64,000 nucleotides of DNA from Pseudonocardia asaccharolytica DSM 44247 = NBRC 16224 (GCF_000423625.1 NZ_AUII01000004.1:186001-250000), one strand, 5' to 3'; shown: positions 17,568-26,974, counted from the first letter of the stretch. The notes: generated by a model not told the origin, from the sequence alone. Translations and numbers: made by a program.

Positions 17568-19823
17568 TCATCCGCCGTCCGGGTGCCCCTCGGCCGCCGC
17601 GGGCGTGGTGTCTCGACGCAGGACCGAGCGGGGCAACAGCCGCTCGCGCAGGCTCAGCCTGCTTCCCGCCGCGATACCGGCCGCGACCGTGCGGACCACC
17701 GCCCCGAGTTCGCCGGCGACCTCCGGCGTCTCGTCCGGTCGCTGCTGGCCGTACCAGCTTGCCTCGACAGCCCTGACCACCGTGCGCAACGCCTGCTGGG
17801 CGTTGTCATCGAGCCGATGCTCGCGGATCAGCCGCCGCGCGGCCGCGCGGACCGTGTCGCTCGACCGGACCAGGACACCCCGGTCGGTCGACTCGGCCAG
17901 CAACTCCTCCCAACCGGCGACGGCGGCCCCCGGCCCGCCCGCCGCGACGGCCGCGAGCCGTCGCCGCCGCAGCAGGACGCGCAGCCCCGCCGGGGCCAGG
18001 CCGAGCATCGCCACCACCAGTACGGCCACGGGCAGCACCAGGGAGAATCCAGGGCCCGCCGGCGTCGGCCCGCCGATCTCGACCGGAGGTGCCGTCGGCG
18101 GTTCCGGCGTCGGACCGCCATCGGCGCCGGCGAGCTCACCCGGGGTGAGGTCATCGTCCTGGTTCTGGGATCCGGTTTCCCGCTCCTGGTCGCGGACTTC
18201 CTGCACGTACGGCGGGACGAGCGCTCGGCCGTCGGTGAGCGGGGTCGGGTCGAACGTCGTCCAGCCGTGGCCGGGGAAGTAGGCCTCCACCCAGGCGTGC
18301 GCATCGGCCGTGGTCACCGACCGGTAGCCGGTCGCCGCGGTACCCGCGGTGAACCCGACGGCGACCCGGGCGGGCACCCCGACCGTGCGCAGCATGATCG
18401 CCATCGCCGAGGAGAACTGCTCGCAGTAGCCGGTCCGCCCGACGGTGAGGAACTCGACGAGGGCGTTGTCGCCCGCCCCCGGCGTCGTCTGCAGGCTGTA
18501 GCTGAACCCCGAATCCGGTGCGGTGAAGAAGCCGACGAGGGCGACCGCCTTGTCGAAATCGGTCCGGGCGCCGCGGGTGGCGTCGACGGCCAGCGCCGCG
18601 GCCCTCGGGTCGACACCCTCGGTGGACAGGTAGGCGCGATCCACATCCAGCGGGCCGGTGGCCGCGCGCAGCTGCGTGGCCGTCGGCGCCGGCAGCACCG
18701 CCTGCTGCTGCCAGTCGTCCTCCTCGCGGGCGTGGCGGTTGTATGCGGTGCCGCTGGCCGGATCGAACCGCCAGTCGTCATCGGAAAGGCCGGTCACCTC
18801 CTGCGGGTGGCCGTAGAGCGGAAACCAGTAGTCGCGAAAGCCGACGTTCTCCACGTCGATCACGGCCCGTTCGCCACCCTGGCCGGCGCCGGCCGGTAGC
18901 GGCCCGTCGAGCGGGACACCCGGCGCGGGTGCGCCTACCTGGAAACCGGCCTGCGGGACGAAGTCGCGCAGCGTGATCGCGCGAAGGTACTGCGGCCGGG
19001 GCAGCCCGCTGACCCGGAACAGCTCGGTCGGGCTGTCCCGGATCAGCTGGCCACGCAACGAGGTGAACGGGTTGAGCCCGATCGATCCACCCGAACCGCC
19101 GGTGCCGGAACCGCCGGCGAACCGACCGCCGGTGCCGACCATCGTCGCGGCCGAGCCGAGCAGCAGCGCCACCACGATGGCCGCGGCCGTCACCGCGACG
19201 CCCGCGGGGAGCTGTCGGCGCGCGCCCTCGCGGGTGAGCAGCAGCAGCCCGAACCCGGCCGCGGGCGCGGTGATCGCCCACCACGGGAGTGCCGAGCCGG
19301 CCAGCGCGGTGGGCACGGCGAACACGACGAGCAGCGGGATCCCGGCGATCGCGGGCGCCGCTGCCGAAACCGAGATGGCGTACCCGACGACGGTGACCAG
19401 CCCGAACGCGCCGGTGACCAGGAGCAGGATCTCCGGGGTGGCCGCCACCGGCGGCAGGCCGGTATCGATCTGGCCCGCCGCGCCGGCCAGCAGGTTGCCC
19501 AGCTCCTCGGCGGCGGCCGGACCGGGCAGTATCTGGTCGCTGAACAGCGCGACGAGCAGCTCGAGCACGGCCGCGAGCTGGGCCAGCGCGACCACTACGG
19601 GATGGGTCCGGCGCAGCGCGAGCCCGACCGCGACCACGAGCCCCACGACGCCTACGGCATATCCGAACCAACCCGGGCCCTGCGCGATCGATGCGACGGG
19701 GGCGCCCGACAGCAGCACCGCCGCGCCCGCGGCGGGCGGGGCCACCCAGCCGACACGCCGGCGCGGCCGTTCCCGCGTCGCCCGCCGCGGCGCGGGAAGC
19801 CGATCCAGAACCGGCGCGGTCAC
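17568..19823 (-). CDS. transglutaminase-like membrane protein (TgpA family)
   Basis: The 751-residue protein has about six N-terminal membrane helices. An extracytoplasmic TgpA region and transglutaminase core follow (TGYCEQFSSAMAIMLRTVGVP with the catalytic Cys, DAHAWVEAYFPGHGW with His, FDPTP with Asp). After another membrane helix there is a C-terminal DUF4129-like segment. The family may act on envelope proteins. GTG 19823 overlaps the DUF58 stop as GTGA, and the gene is last in the MoxR-DUF58-TgpA operon, a widespread trio in actinobacteria. Confidence 0.9.
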   Translation of the reverse strand: MTAPVLDRLPAPRRATRERPRRRVGWVAPPAAGAAVLLSGAPVASIAQGPGWFGYAVGVVGLVVAVGLALRRTHPVVVALAQLAAVLELLVALFSDQILPGPAAAEELGNLLAGAAGQIDTGLPPVAATPEILLLVTGAFGLVTVVGYAISVSAAAPAIAGIPLLVVFAVPTALAGSALPWWAITAPAAGFGLLLLTREGARRQLPAGVAVTAAAIVVALLLGSAATMVGTGGRFAGGSGTGGSGGSIGLNPFTSLRGQLIRDSPTELFRVSGLPRPQYLRAITLRDFVPQAGFQVGAPAPGVPLDGPLPAGAGQGGERAVIDVENVGFRDYWFPLYGHPQEVTGLSDDDWRFDPASGTAYNRHAREEDDWQQQAVLPAPTATQLRAATGPLDVDRAYLSTEGVDPRAAALAVDATRGARTDFDKAVALVGFFTAPDSGFSYSLQTTPGAGDNALVEFLTVGRTGYCEQFSSAMAIMLRTVGVPARVAVGFTAGTAATGYRSVTTADAHAWVEAYFPGHGWTTFDPTPLTDGRALVPPYVQEVRDQERETGSQNQDDDLTPGELAGADGGPTPEPPTAPPVEIGGPTPAGPGFSLVLPVAVLVVAMLGLAPAGLRVLLRRRRLAAVAAGGPGAAVAGWEELLAESTDRGVLVRSSDTVRAAARRLIREHRLDDNAQQALRTVVRAVEASWYGQQRPDETPEVAGELGAVVRTVAAGIAAGSRLSLRERLLPRSVLRRDTTPAAAEGHPDGG

Positions 19824-21040
19824 GCCGGGCCTCCGGTCAGCTCGGCCCACGCCCGGTCGGGCGTGCTGTCCGCGGCGACCACGACGACGTGCCAACCGGC
19901 GCGGCGCAGCGCGGCGGCGGACTGGTCGGGCGCGGGGGTGGCGGAGCGGCTGGCCGGGTCCCAGCTGCGGACGTCGAGCAGCACCGCGTTCCCGCCGCTC
20001 GACCGTCGCGCGAGCAGTTCCTCGATCTCGTTCGGCTCGAGCGCCCCGAGCACTGCGACGATGTCCGTCGCGGCCAGCGGCGACCCGGCAAGACCGGCCC
20101 GGGCCGAAGGGCGAACCGCCGCGAGGGCGTCGAGCATCGGGTCGAGGCCGGCGTCGGCACCGACCGGCTGCAGTCCGTCCTCGGTGACCAGCGTGACCGG
20201 TTCGCCGCGGGAGGTGAGGTGCGCGCAGATGCTCGCGGCCAGGCTGACGGCGAACTCGAGGCTGGATTCGGCGCCCCGGCCGCGGTGCGCGGCGTCGCGG
20301 CGGTCGAGCAGCACCGTGATCTGACCGCGGCGGGGCGGCTCCTCCAGCCGGACCATGAGCTCGTCATGGCGCGCGGTGCTGCGCCAGTGCACCCGGCGCA
20401 GCTCGTCGCCGGGACGGTAGGGCCGGATCATCGCCTCCGGGGCACCGTGCCCATGGTGCCGGGCGACCGCGGGACCCGGGGTGTTCTCGCGGCCGCCGAG
20501 GGCGGGTGGCATACCGCGCAGCCCGACGATCGCGGGCAGCACGAGCAGCTGTTCGGCGGGACGCAACTCGCGGGGGAACTCGGCCAGCCCGAGCGGGTCG
20601 TTCACCCGGCCGACCAGCGGGCCGATCCGGTGCGACCCACGCAGCACCGGTCGCAGCGGGTAGCTCAACCGGATGCCGGTGCGGACCGGCAGCCGGTGTA
20701 CGGCGAACCGGGGTGGCGACCCGGGCAGCGGCCCCGCGGAGTCGGGAACGGCATCGGCCACCCGCAGGGTGGCCAGCAGCGGGCCGCCGGCCAGCTCGAT
20801 CGACACCTCCGCGGGCGTGCCCACCGGGACCCGGTCCGGGGCGATCGTGCGCTCGACGCGCACCGACCGCCGGACGCGGGCGGTGAGCAGCAGCGCCAGC
20901 AACGGCAGGGCCGTGACGAAGATTCCGATGGTCAGCAGGTCGCGTTCGTCGACGACGACGGCGCACATCGCGGTGGCCATCCCGGCGGCGAGCACCGAGC
21001 GGCCGGTGGTGGTGAGGCCGGAGAGCCGGCCGGCTGCCAC
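19820..21040 (-). CDS. DUF58 domain protein (von Willebrand A-like)
   Basis: The 406-residue protein has two N-terminal membrane helices (RSVLAAGMATAMCAVVV and LLTIGIFVTALPLLALLL) and the DUF58 core signature (MIRPYRPGDELRRVHWRSTA). The VWA-like part includes ITVLLDRRDAAHRG in place of a perfect MIDAS. DUF58 proteins partner with MoxR ATPases in complex assembly or metal insertion. GTG 21040 is chosen because it is the first good start after the MoxR stop, 5 bp away; upstream residues in frame have no start codon. Confidence 0.85.
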   Translation of the reverse strand: MAAGRLSGLTTTGRSVLAAGMATAMCAVVVDERDLLTIGIFVTALPLLALLLTARVRRSVRVERTIAPDRVPVGTPAEVSIELAGGPLLATLRVADAVPDSAGPLPGSPPRFAVHRLPVRTGIRLSYPLRPVLRGSHRIGPLVGRVNDPLGLAEFPRELRPAEQLLVLPAIVGLRGMPPALGGRENTPGPAVARHHGHGAPEAMIRPYRPGDELRRVHWRSTARHDELMVRLEEPPRRGQITVLLDRRDAAHRGRGAESSLEFAVSLAASICAHLTSRGEPVTLVTEDGLQPVGADAGLDPMLDALAAVRPSARAGLAGSPLAATDIVAVLGALEPNEIEELLARRSSGGNAVLLDVRSWDPASRSATPAPDQSAAALRRAGWHVVVVAADSTPDRAWAELTGGPA

Positions 21041-21045
21041 GGCCC

Positions 21046-22053
21046 TCAGCCGCCGGAGCGAGACGGCGCGGGCACCGGCAGCCTGCCGACCAGCCCGTGG
21101 ACCAGATCGGCGGTCGAGCGCCGGGCCGCATGTGCCTCCGGGGTGAGCAGCAGTCGGTGCGCGAGCACCGGCACCGCCAACGCCTGCACGTCGTCGGGGA
21201 CGACGAAACCCCGCCCGGCGAGCGCGGCCTGGGCCCGCGCGGCGCGTACCAGGTGCAGGGTGGCCCGGGGCGAGGCGCCGAGGCGCAGCTCGGACTGGTG
21301 CCGGGTGCTGGTGACCAGATCGACGCAGTACTGGCGGACCTCCGGCCCGACATGGATCCGTCGCACGGCCTCGATCACCGAACGCACGGCGCGCGCGTCG
21401 GCAACCGGGCGCAGGGTGTCCAGCGGCTCGGCGGCGGCATGCTCGTCGACCATGGCGAGCTCGGCGCTCGGATCCGGGTAGCCGAGCGAGACCCGCATGG
21501 TGAACCGGTCGCGCTGGGCCTCCGGCAGCGGGTAGGTGCCGTCCATCTCGATCGGATTCTGGGTGGCGACCACCAGGAACGGGCTCGCGAGCTGGTAGGT
21601 GCGGCCGTCGACCGTCACCTGATGCTCGGCCATGCACTCCAGCAGCGCCGACTGGGTCTTCGGTGAGGCGCGGTTGATCTCGTCGGCGATGACCACATTG
21701 GCGAACACCGGGCCGGGCCGGAACTCGAACTCGCCGGTCTGCCGATTGAAGATCGAGGTCCCGGTGATATCGCCGGGCAGCAGGTCGGGGGTGAACTGCA
21801 CCCGGCTGACCGAGCAGTCGATCGAGCGGCCGAGCGCCTTGGCCAGCGACGTCTTGCCGACGCCCGGAACGTCCTCGACGAGCAGGTGCCCCTCCGCCAG
21901 TAGCGTGACGAGCGCGATCCGCACCACCTCGGGCTTGCCGACGATGATGCGCTGCATGTTGGCGGCGATGCCGGCGGTCAGGTCGGCAACGGCGGCCAGG
22001 GCCGTCTCGGGGTCCGCGCCGGGGTGTCCGGACCGGCTGCTCGTCGTGGTCAC
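21046..22053 (-). CDS. MoxR-family AAA+ ATPase
   Basis: The 335-residue protein has Walker [16 protein letters not shown] (about 79-93), Walker [16 protein letters not shown], sensor 1 VVATQNP and the MoxR-specific MEEHQ-like AEHQVTVDG. It is a chaperone-like ATPase acting with the DUF58 partner. It is the first gene of the minus operon. A TTGACA (plus-strand 22109-22114) lies about 55 bp upstream and is a reasonable -35, with a poor -10 (GATGCA). Confidence 0.93.
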   Translation of the reverse strand: MTTTSSRSGHPGADPETALAAVADLTAGIAANMQRIIVGKPEVVRIALVTLLAEGHLLVEDVPGVGKTSLAKALGRSIDCSVSRVQFTPDLLPGDITGTSIFNRQTGEFEFRPGPVFANVVIADEINRASPKTQSALLECMAEHQVTVDGRTYQLASPFLVVATQNPIEMDGTYPLPEAQRDRFTMRVSLGYPDPSAELAMVDEHAAAEPLDTLRPVADARAVRSVIEAVRRIHVGPEVRQYCVDLVTSTRHQSELRLGASPRATLHLVRAARAQAALAGRGFVVPDDVQALAVPVLAHRLLLTPEAHAARRSTADLVHGLVGRLPVPAPSRSGG

Positions 22054-22392
22054 CCGACCTCCTCGCGCTCGCGGTACCCGGGGAGTGCATCGGGACCGTC
22101 GACCAGTCTGTCAAACGTTCGCGGCCAGCCTCTCGCACGCGTTGCCCACTCCTCCCCACGGAGGTCTCGAATCGACCGCGATCGACCGTCCGTCCGCCTG
22201 GTTGACGGGTGGATGGGCGTCGCGCGGCTGGGTGGAGCCCTCGCGTCCTCCCACTCTGACCCACCCCTCCTGACCTGCATCGATGCGCGCGTCGAGGCAA
22301 AAAGACGGGTCCGTCGCGGTTTGACCGTGGTAGAAAGTGGGGTAGTGTGGGGGCCACTGGGGCGAACGGGGCCGCAGGTGGAGGTGGGGCCG
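22054..22392. other. 339-bp divergent control region between moxR and mraZ
   Basis: No gene is seen here. The left part holds a possible moxR promoter on the minus strand. The right part holds the mraZ promoter and MraZ-box repeats (separate entry). Pyrimidine-rich stretches between about 22150 and 22280 show no clear structure. Confidence 0.6.
22321..22362 (+). promoter_or_regulatory. mraZ promoter with MraZ-box repeats
   Basis: TTGACC (22321-22326) and TAGTGT (22343-22348) with a 16-bp spacer form a sigma-70-type promoter. Overlapping the -10 are three hexamers, GTGGGG at 22337, GTGGGG at 22347 and CTGGGG at 22357, exactly 10 bp apart, with a weaker fourth (CGGGGC) at 22367. This matches the TGGGN-N5 direct repeats bound by MraZ, so the dcw cluster is probably autorepressed by its first gene product. 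Confidence 0.8.
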
Positions 22393-22824
22393 ATGTTCCT
22401 CGGCACCTACACCCCCAGGCTGGACGACAAGGGGCGGCTCACGTTGCCTGCGAAGTTCCGCGATGAGCTGCGAGGCGGGTTGATGATCACGAAAGGCCAG
22501 GACCACTGCCTTTACGTGTTCACCCGCGACGCCTTCACGGAGATGGCACGCAAGATCGCGGCGGCCCCGCTGACCAACGAAGCGGCTCGGGTCTTCCAGC
22601 GCAACCTCTTCTCCGGCACCGATGAGCAGAACCCGGACGGGCAGGGCCGGATCATGATCACTCCCGAGCTGCGCCGCTACGCGGGCCTGGCCAAGGACTG
22701 CGTCGTGATCGGTGCCTTCACCCGGGTCGAGATCTGGGACGCGCAGGCCTGGCAGCAGTACCAGGCCGACCACGAGGACGAGTACGCGAAGGCGCGGGAG
22801 GGGGTCCTTCCCGGACTGATCTGA
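22393..22824 (+). CDS. mraZ: transcriptional regulator MraZ
   Basis: The 143-residue protein has two AbrB-like MraZ repeats: [23 protein letters not shown] at the N-terminus and [25 protein letters not shown] at about 77-101, with the conserved DxxGR core in each. It is the first gene of the dcw cluster and acts as a DNA-binding repressor of its own promoter in other bacteria. ATG 22393 matches the conserved start; the longer upstream frame has no family support. Confidence 0.97.
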   Translation: MFLGTYTPRLDDKGRLTLPAKFRDELRGGLMITKGQDHCLYVFTRDAFTEMARKIAAAPLTNEAARVFQRNLFSGTDEQNPDGQGRIMITPELRRYAGLAKDCVVIGAFTRVEIWDAQAWQQYQADHEDEYAKAREGVLPGLI

Positions 22825-22857
22825 AGGACCCGGTGAACGACGGGTGGACACGACTTG

Positions 22858-22975
22858 GCGGCGTCCCCATCCGGATGTCGGCGCACCTCCGCGCGCCGAC
22901 GGCCCTGGCGCACCTTCCCCGGTGCCAGGTCCGTCGGTACGAGGCGGGACGCGGGCATCCGGATGGGGCACCGCC
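22858..22975 (+). promoter_or_regulatory. nested inverted repeats in the mraZ-rsmH spacer
   Basis: The 264-bp spacer contains a perfect 13-bp inverted repeat, CCCCATCCGGATG at 22865-22877 and its complement at 22956-22968. It encloses a second hairpin at 22896-22937 (CCGACGG/CCGTCGG, CCTGG/CCAGG and CACC/GGTG arms around a TTCCCC loop). Transcribed, this gives a long two-tier stem between mraZ and rsmH. A role as attenuator, processing site or RNA-binding element is inferred; no known riboswitch class fits. Confidence 0.5.
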
Positions 22976-23088
22976 GAAACGGCTCGGCTGGGGAGCGCGA
23001 GCCGGACTCGCGGCGGCAGGGGGCTCGGCGGCTCCTACCGCTGCGGATGCGAGGCACGGCGCGCGGGTGAGAAGTTGGGGGGTGAGCC

Positions 23089-24075
23089 GTGGAGCAGCGC
23101 TCGGAGAGCGGGGACGGGCCGGCTGGGGCCAGGCACGTCCCGGTGCTGCTTCCGCGGGTCACCGAACTGCTCGACCCCGCGCTGTCGGGGCGGCCGGCGG
23201 TTCTGGTGGACGCGACCCTCGGCCTCGGCGGGCATTCCGCCGCGCTGCTGGCCGCCTACCCGCAGCTCACCCTCGTCGGACTCGACCGGGACCCACAGGC
23301 GCTCGAGCTGGCCGGGCGCAGGCTCGTCGCGCACGCCGGCCGCAGCCACCTCGTGCACGCGGTCTACGACCGCATCGCCGAGGTGCTCGGCGAGCTGGAC
23401 GTGCGCCGGATCGACGGCGCGCTGTTCGATCTCGGCGTGTCCTCGCTGCAGCTCGACGCCACCGAACGCGGCTTCTCCTACGCGCGCGACGCCGACCTCG
23501 ACATGCGGATGGACGCGTCGACGGGCCCGACCGCCGCCGAGGTGCTCAACACCTACCCGATCCCGGAGCTGGCCCGGATCCTGCGCGAGTACGGGGAGGA
23601 GCGGTTTGCGAGCCGGATCGCGGCGGCGGTCGGCCGCCGGCGGTCCCAGCAGCCGTTCACCCGCAGCGCCGAGCTCGTCGAGCTGCTCTACGACGCGGTA
23701 CCCGCGGCGTCCCGGCGAACCGGCGGACATCCGGCCAAACGGACGTTCCAGGCGCTGCGGATCGAGGTCAACGGCGAGCTGGACGCGCTGCGGGCGGCGC
23801 TGCCCGCAGCGATCGATGCTCTCGCGGTCGGCGGCCGGATCGTGGTGCTGTCCTACCACTCGCTGGAGGATCGCATCGTCAAGCGGGAGCTGGCGGCGCG
23901 TTCGACCTCGCGGACACCGGCGGGCCTTCCGGTCGAGCTACCCGGGCACGGCCCGCAGCTGCGATTGCTGACCCGCGGTGCCGAGGTCGCGCCCGAGGAC
24001 GAGATCACCGACAACCCGCGGGCCGCCTCGGTGCGGCTGCGGGCAGCCGAGCGCATCCGGGAGGTAGCCGCGTGA
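23089..24075 (+). CDS. rsmH: 16S rRNA m4C1402 N4-methyltransferase
   Basis: The 328-residue protein starts [15 protein letters not shown] and has the SAM motif [15 protein letters not shown] (about 41-55). Other family signatures are [43 protein letters not shown] and [12 protein letters not shown]. It methylates C1402 in the ribosomal P site. GTG 23089 is chosen to keep the conserved start, with a GGGGGTGAG upstream. It is the second gene of the dcw cluster. Confidence 0.97.
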   Translation: MEQRSESGDGPAGARHVPVLLPRVTELLDPALSGRPAVLVDATLGLGGHSAALLAAYPQLTLVGLDRDPQALELAGRRLVAHAGRSHLVHAVYDRIAEVLGELDVRRIDGALFDLGVSSLQLDATERGFSYARDADLDMRMDASTGPTAAEVLNTYPIPELARILREYGEERFASRIAAAVGRRRSQQPFTRSAELVELLYDAVPAASRRTGGHPAKRTFQALRIEVNGELDALRAALPAAIDALAVGGRIVVLSYHSLEDRIVKRELAARSTSRTPAGLPVELPGHGPQLRLLTRGAEVAPEDEITDNPRAASVRLRAAERIREVAA

Positions 24076-24146
24076 GTACCCGTACCCACTGCGTGACGGG
24101 GACACGCCGCGCCTCCGGCCGACGGACGTCCGGAGGCGCGCGATGA
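24072..24146 (+). CDS. 24-codon ORF coupled between rsmH and ftsL
   Basis: GTG 24072 overlaps the rsmH stop (GTGA) and the TGA at 24144-24146 overlaps the ftsL ATG (ATGA). The product would be a 24-residue basic peptide (Thr, Arg, Gly, Ser). It could be a mere translational bridge that carries ribosomes from rsmH to ftsL. No family is recognised and chance is possible. Confidence 0.25.
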   Translation: MSTRTHCVTGTRRASGRRTSGGAR

Positions 24147-24868
24147 GTGCCCCGGTCACCGAACGGCAGGGCTCGGCCGCGGCCCGCAACCGGACGGCGA
24201 GCGTTCCCACCCAGCGTCGAACGGCGGGGGGCCGCACGGCAGGGGGCCGGTCCGTGCCGGTCATCCCGGCCCAGCGCGGCGCGGGACGGCCGGTGGCGGC
24301 ACAGCGGGCCTATGCCCGCCGTGACGACCGGGTCCGCCGGATGCTGGGCGGGCGGCAGGCGAGGACGATCGTTCCCGCGGGGCGCGCCCAGTTCATCCTG
24401 CTGGTCATGGTGCTGCTCGGCGCCGGCTTGGTCGCGACGCTGTGGCTGTCGACGGCCGCCGCCGCCGACTCCTACCGGCTGCAGGACGCGCGCGCCGAGG
24501 CCCGCGCGCTGACCGAGCAGAGCGAGCGGTTGCGCCGCGAGGTCGCCACCATGTCCGCGGCCCCGGCGCTCGCCCAGCGGGCGAGCGAGCTCGGCCTGGT
24601 CCCGGTGCAGGACCCGGCCCGGCTCGTCGTCGGGCCCGACGGGTCGGTGCAGGTCGTCGGGACACCGAAGGCGGCGGTGGCGCCGGCCCCACCGCCCCCA
24701 CCGCCGCCGCCCCCTGCTCCGGAACCCGCCCCCGACCCCGCCGCAGGCACCGACGCGGCGGCCGCCGAGCAGCCACCGGCCGCCGACACCGCCGGCGAGC
24801 AGCCACCGCTCGCCGACACCGCCGGCGAGCACCCACCGGCGGGCGCAGCCGGCGGCGGAGCCGGCTGA
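24143..24868 (+). CDS. ftsL: FtsL-like division protein (septum formation initiator family)
   Basis: The 241-residue protein has a long basic cytoplasmic N-terminus, a single membrane helix at about 83-105 (FILLVMVLLGAGLVATLWL) and a coiled-coil with leucine spacing (YRLQDARAEARALTEQSERL). The C-terminal tail contains a run of ten prolines and near-repeats of AADTAGEQPP. It matches actinobacterial FtsL (Rv2164c), which links FtsQ/DivIC-type proteins to FtsW-FtsI. Its TGA overlaps the ftsI ATG by one base. Confidence 0.85.
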   Translation: MSAPVTERQGSAAARNRTASVPTQRRTAGGRTAGGRSVPVIPAQRGAGRPVAAQRAYARRDDRVRRMLGGRQARTIVPAGRAQFILLVMVLLGAGLVATLWLSTAAAADSYRLQDARAEARALTEQSERLRREVATMSAAPALAQRASELGLVPVQDPARLVVGPDGSVQVVGTPKAAVAPAPPPPPPPPPAPEPAPDPAAGTDAAAAEQPPAADTAGEQPPLADTAGEHPPAGAAGGGAG

Positions 24869-26718
24869 TGCCCGCGGCCCCGCCCCGGTTCCGTCCCGCC
24901 AGTGGGGTCCGTACTCCCTCCCCGCGCAGGCCCGCGTCTCCGCGGCGACCGGCCCCGCGGCTGGGCGACCACCAGCGCCGGATGAAGATCGCCCGGATCG
25001 CGCTCGTGGTCGTGCTCGCGCTGGCCGGGCTCAAACTCATCGGGGTGCAGACCATCCAGGCGGGCGAGCTCAAGGCCAGGTCGGCGAAGCAGAGCATGAC
25101 CAGGATCACACTCACCGCGGAGCGCGGCGCCATCCTCGACCGGGCGGGCAACCAGCTCGCGTTCAGCACCGAGGCCCGCGCCCTCATCACCAATCCGCGA
25201 CAGATCGACTCCGCCAAGGGCGACGCCGCGCCCGAGTACAAGCAGCGGATGGCCGAGGAGGTCGCGCGGCAGACCGGCGGCGACCCGAACGCGCTGCTCG
25301 AACTGCTGAACAGCGACCGCGGCTATGCCGTCCTCGATCGGCTGGCCGACCCCGGCGTGGCCAGGACGCTGCGCACGCAGTTCCCGGAGATCACCGAGGA
25401 GCGGCGCGAGGCGCGCCACTATCCCGGCGGGACGCTCGCCGCGAACGTCGTCGGCGCCGCGTCGTGGAACAGCGCCGAGAAGAAGATCACCGGCCTGGTC
25501 GGGCTGGAGAGCTCGCAGGACAACCTGCTGGCGGGCGCGGACGGCTTCCTGGTCGTCGACACCGCCGAGGGCAGCGACACGATCATTCCGGGCAGCACCC
25601 GTGCCGAGCAGGCGGCCGTGCCCGGCTCGGACCTTCAGCTCACCCTGGACTCCGACCTGCAGTTCACCGTTCAACGGCAGCTGGGCGACTATGTGGCCAA
25701 GACCGGGGCCAGGGGCGGCTCGGCGGTGGTGCTCGACGCGAAGACCGGTGAGGTGCGTGCGCTCGCCAACGGCCGGACCTTCGACCCGCGCAACCTGGCC
25801 GCGGCCGATCCGACGACGCTCGGGGACGCCGCGGTGACGACGCCGTTCGAGCCCGGCTCCGTCAACAAGATCGTGACGATGGCCGCCGCGCTCGAGTACG
25901 GGGTGGCCGAACCAGGCACCGTGCTGTCGGTGCCCGGCCAGATCAAGATCGCCGACCGGACCGTCAGCGACGCCTGGCGGCACGGCACCGAGCAGTACAC
26001 CCTCACCGGGGTGCTCGCCAAGTCCTCCAACGTCGGCACGATCATGACCGCCCAGCAGGTCGGCGAGGACCGTTTCGCCGATATGCTCGCTCGATTCGGC
26101 TTGGGCCAGAAGACCGGTATCGGGTTGCCGGGGGAGAGCGCGGGCCGGGTTCCCCCGCGCGAGTCGTGGTCGGGTTCGACCTTCGGCAACCTCCCGATCG
26201 GCCAGGGCCTTTCGATGACCGCGCTGCAGATGGCCGGGATGTACCAGGCCGTGGCCAACGACGGGCTGCGGATACCGCCGCGGATCGTGGCTGCCACGAT
26301 CGGTCCGGACGGGACCCGGACCCCGGCCCCGGCGCCCGAGCCGGTCCGGGTCGTCTCGCCGCAGACCGCACAGCAGCTGCGGACCATGCTCACCGCGGTC
26401 ACCCAGGACGACCGGGGCCAGCGCGGCACCGGGCCCGCCGCGGCGGTGCCCGGCTACGAGGTGGCGGGCAAGACCGGCACCGCCCAGCAGGTCGATCCGG
26501 AGTGCGGCTGCTACTCCAACTCGACCTACTGGATCACCTTCGCCGGGATGATGCCTGCGCAGGATCCGCGCTTCGTCCTCGGGATCATGCTCGACGCCCC
26601 GGAGGGGGGCGCCAGCGCGGCGCCGCTGTTCCATGACATCGCGAGCTATCTCGGCCAGCGCGAGCAGTTGCCGGTGCGCACCGATCCGGCCCCGGTGCAG
26701 ACGCTCGTGGTCTCCTGA
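24868..26718 (+). CDS. ftsI: septal peptidoglycan transpeptidase (penicillin-binding protein 3, PbpB)
   Basis: This is a 616-residue class B PBP. The membrane anchor is at about 36-56 (ARIALVVVLALAGLKLIGVQ), then a PBP dimer domain (RGAILDRAGNQLAFS) and a transpeptidase domain. The latter has the nucleophile in PGSVNK (Ser331), the SSN triad at 386-388 and KTGT at 535-538. It crosslinks septal peptidoglycan together with FtsW. The stop codon TGA is also the first three bases of a tandem 32-bp repeat array. Confidence 0.96.
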   Translation: MPAAPPRFRPASGVRTPSPRRPASPRRPAPRLGDHQRRMKIARIALVVVLALAGLKLIGVQTIQAGELKARSAKQSMTRITLTAERGAILDRAGNQLAFSTEARALITNPRQIDSAKGDAAPEYKQRMAEEVARQTGGDPNALLELLNSDRGYAVLDRLADPGVARTLRTQFPEITEERREARHYPGGTLAANVVGAASWNSAEKKITGLVGLESSQDNLLAGADGFLVVDTAEGSDTIIPGSTRAEQAAVPGSDLQLTLDSDLQFTVQRQLGDYVAKTGARGGSAVVLDAKTGEVRALANGRTFDPRNLAAADPTTLGDAAVTTPFEPGSVNKIVTMAAALEYGVAEPGTVLSVPGQIKIADRTVSDAWRHGTEQYTLTGVLAKSSNVGTIMTAQQVGEDRFADMLARFGLGQKTGIGLPGESAGRVPPRESWSGSTFGNLPIGQGLSMTALQMAGMYQAVANDGLRIPPRIVAATIGPDGTRTPAPAPEPVRVVSPQTAQQLRTMLTAVTQDDRGQRGTGPAAAVPGYEVAGKTGTAQQVDPECGCYSNSTYWITFAGMMPAQDPRFVLGIMLDAPEGGASAAPLFHDIASYLGQREQLPVRTDPAPVQTLVVS

Positions 26719-26811
26719 GCGGAGCTTGCGGAGCGAACGATCAGCACTGAGCGGAGCTTGCGGAGCGAACGATCAGCACTGAGCGGAGCTTGCGGAGCGA
26801 ACGATCAGCAC
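26716..26811 (+). repeat. 3 x 32-bp tandem repeat beginning at the ftsI stop codon
   Basis: Three identical 32-bp units start at 26716, 26748 and 26780; each begins TGAGCGGAGCTTGCG and ends GATCAGCAC. The first TGA is the ftsI stop and another TGA follows the third unit. Because 32 is not a multiple of three, the unit-initial TGAs fall in all three frames. Sister arrays follow ftsZ and the gene at 42569. No spacers, cas genes or hairpins are seen. Confidence 0.9.
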
Positions 26812-26974
26812 TGAACCGGCGGGGCGCCCCGACGACCACCGGCTGTGTCGCCGGTCATAGCGGGTCGCCAAGATCGACCACAGGTGGGTCGGCTGCGCCG
26901 GATGTGACGACACGGAAGGCACTGAGGCCGGTGCGCCGCAAGCCGACGCGGCGACGCCGGTAGCCTTCCGCGAC

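Noticed and set aside
22844..23971. 375-codon plus-strand frame overlapping rsmH
   Set aside because: Overlaps rsmH out of frame, with Arg/Ser/Pro-rich composition and no family similarity; the first part is the structured spacer.
26716..26811. CRISPR array
   Set aside because: Units are directly tandem with no unique spacers, only three copies and no cas genes nearby; the same applies to the arrays at 38867 and 43724.
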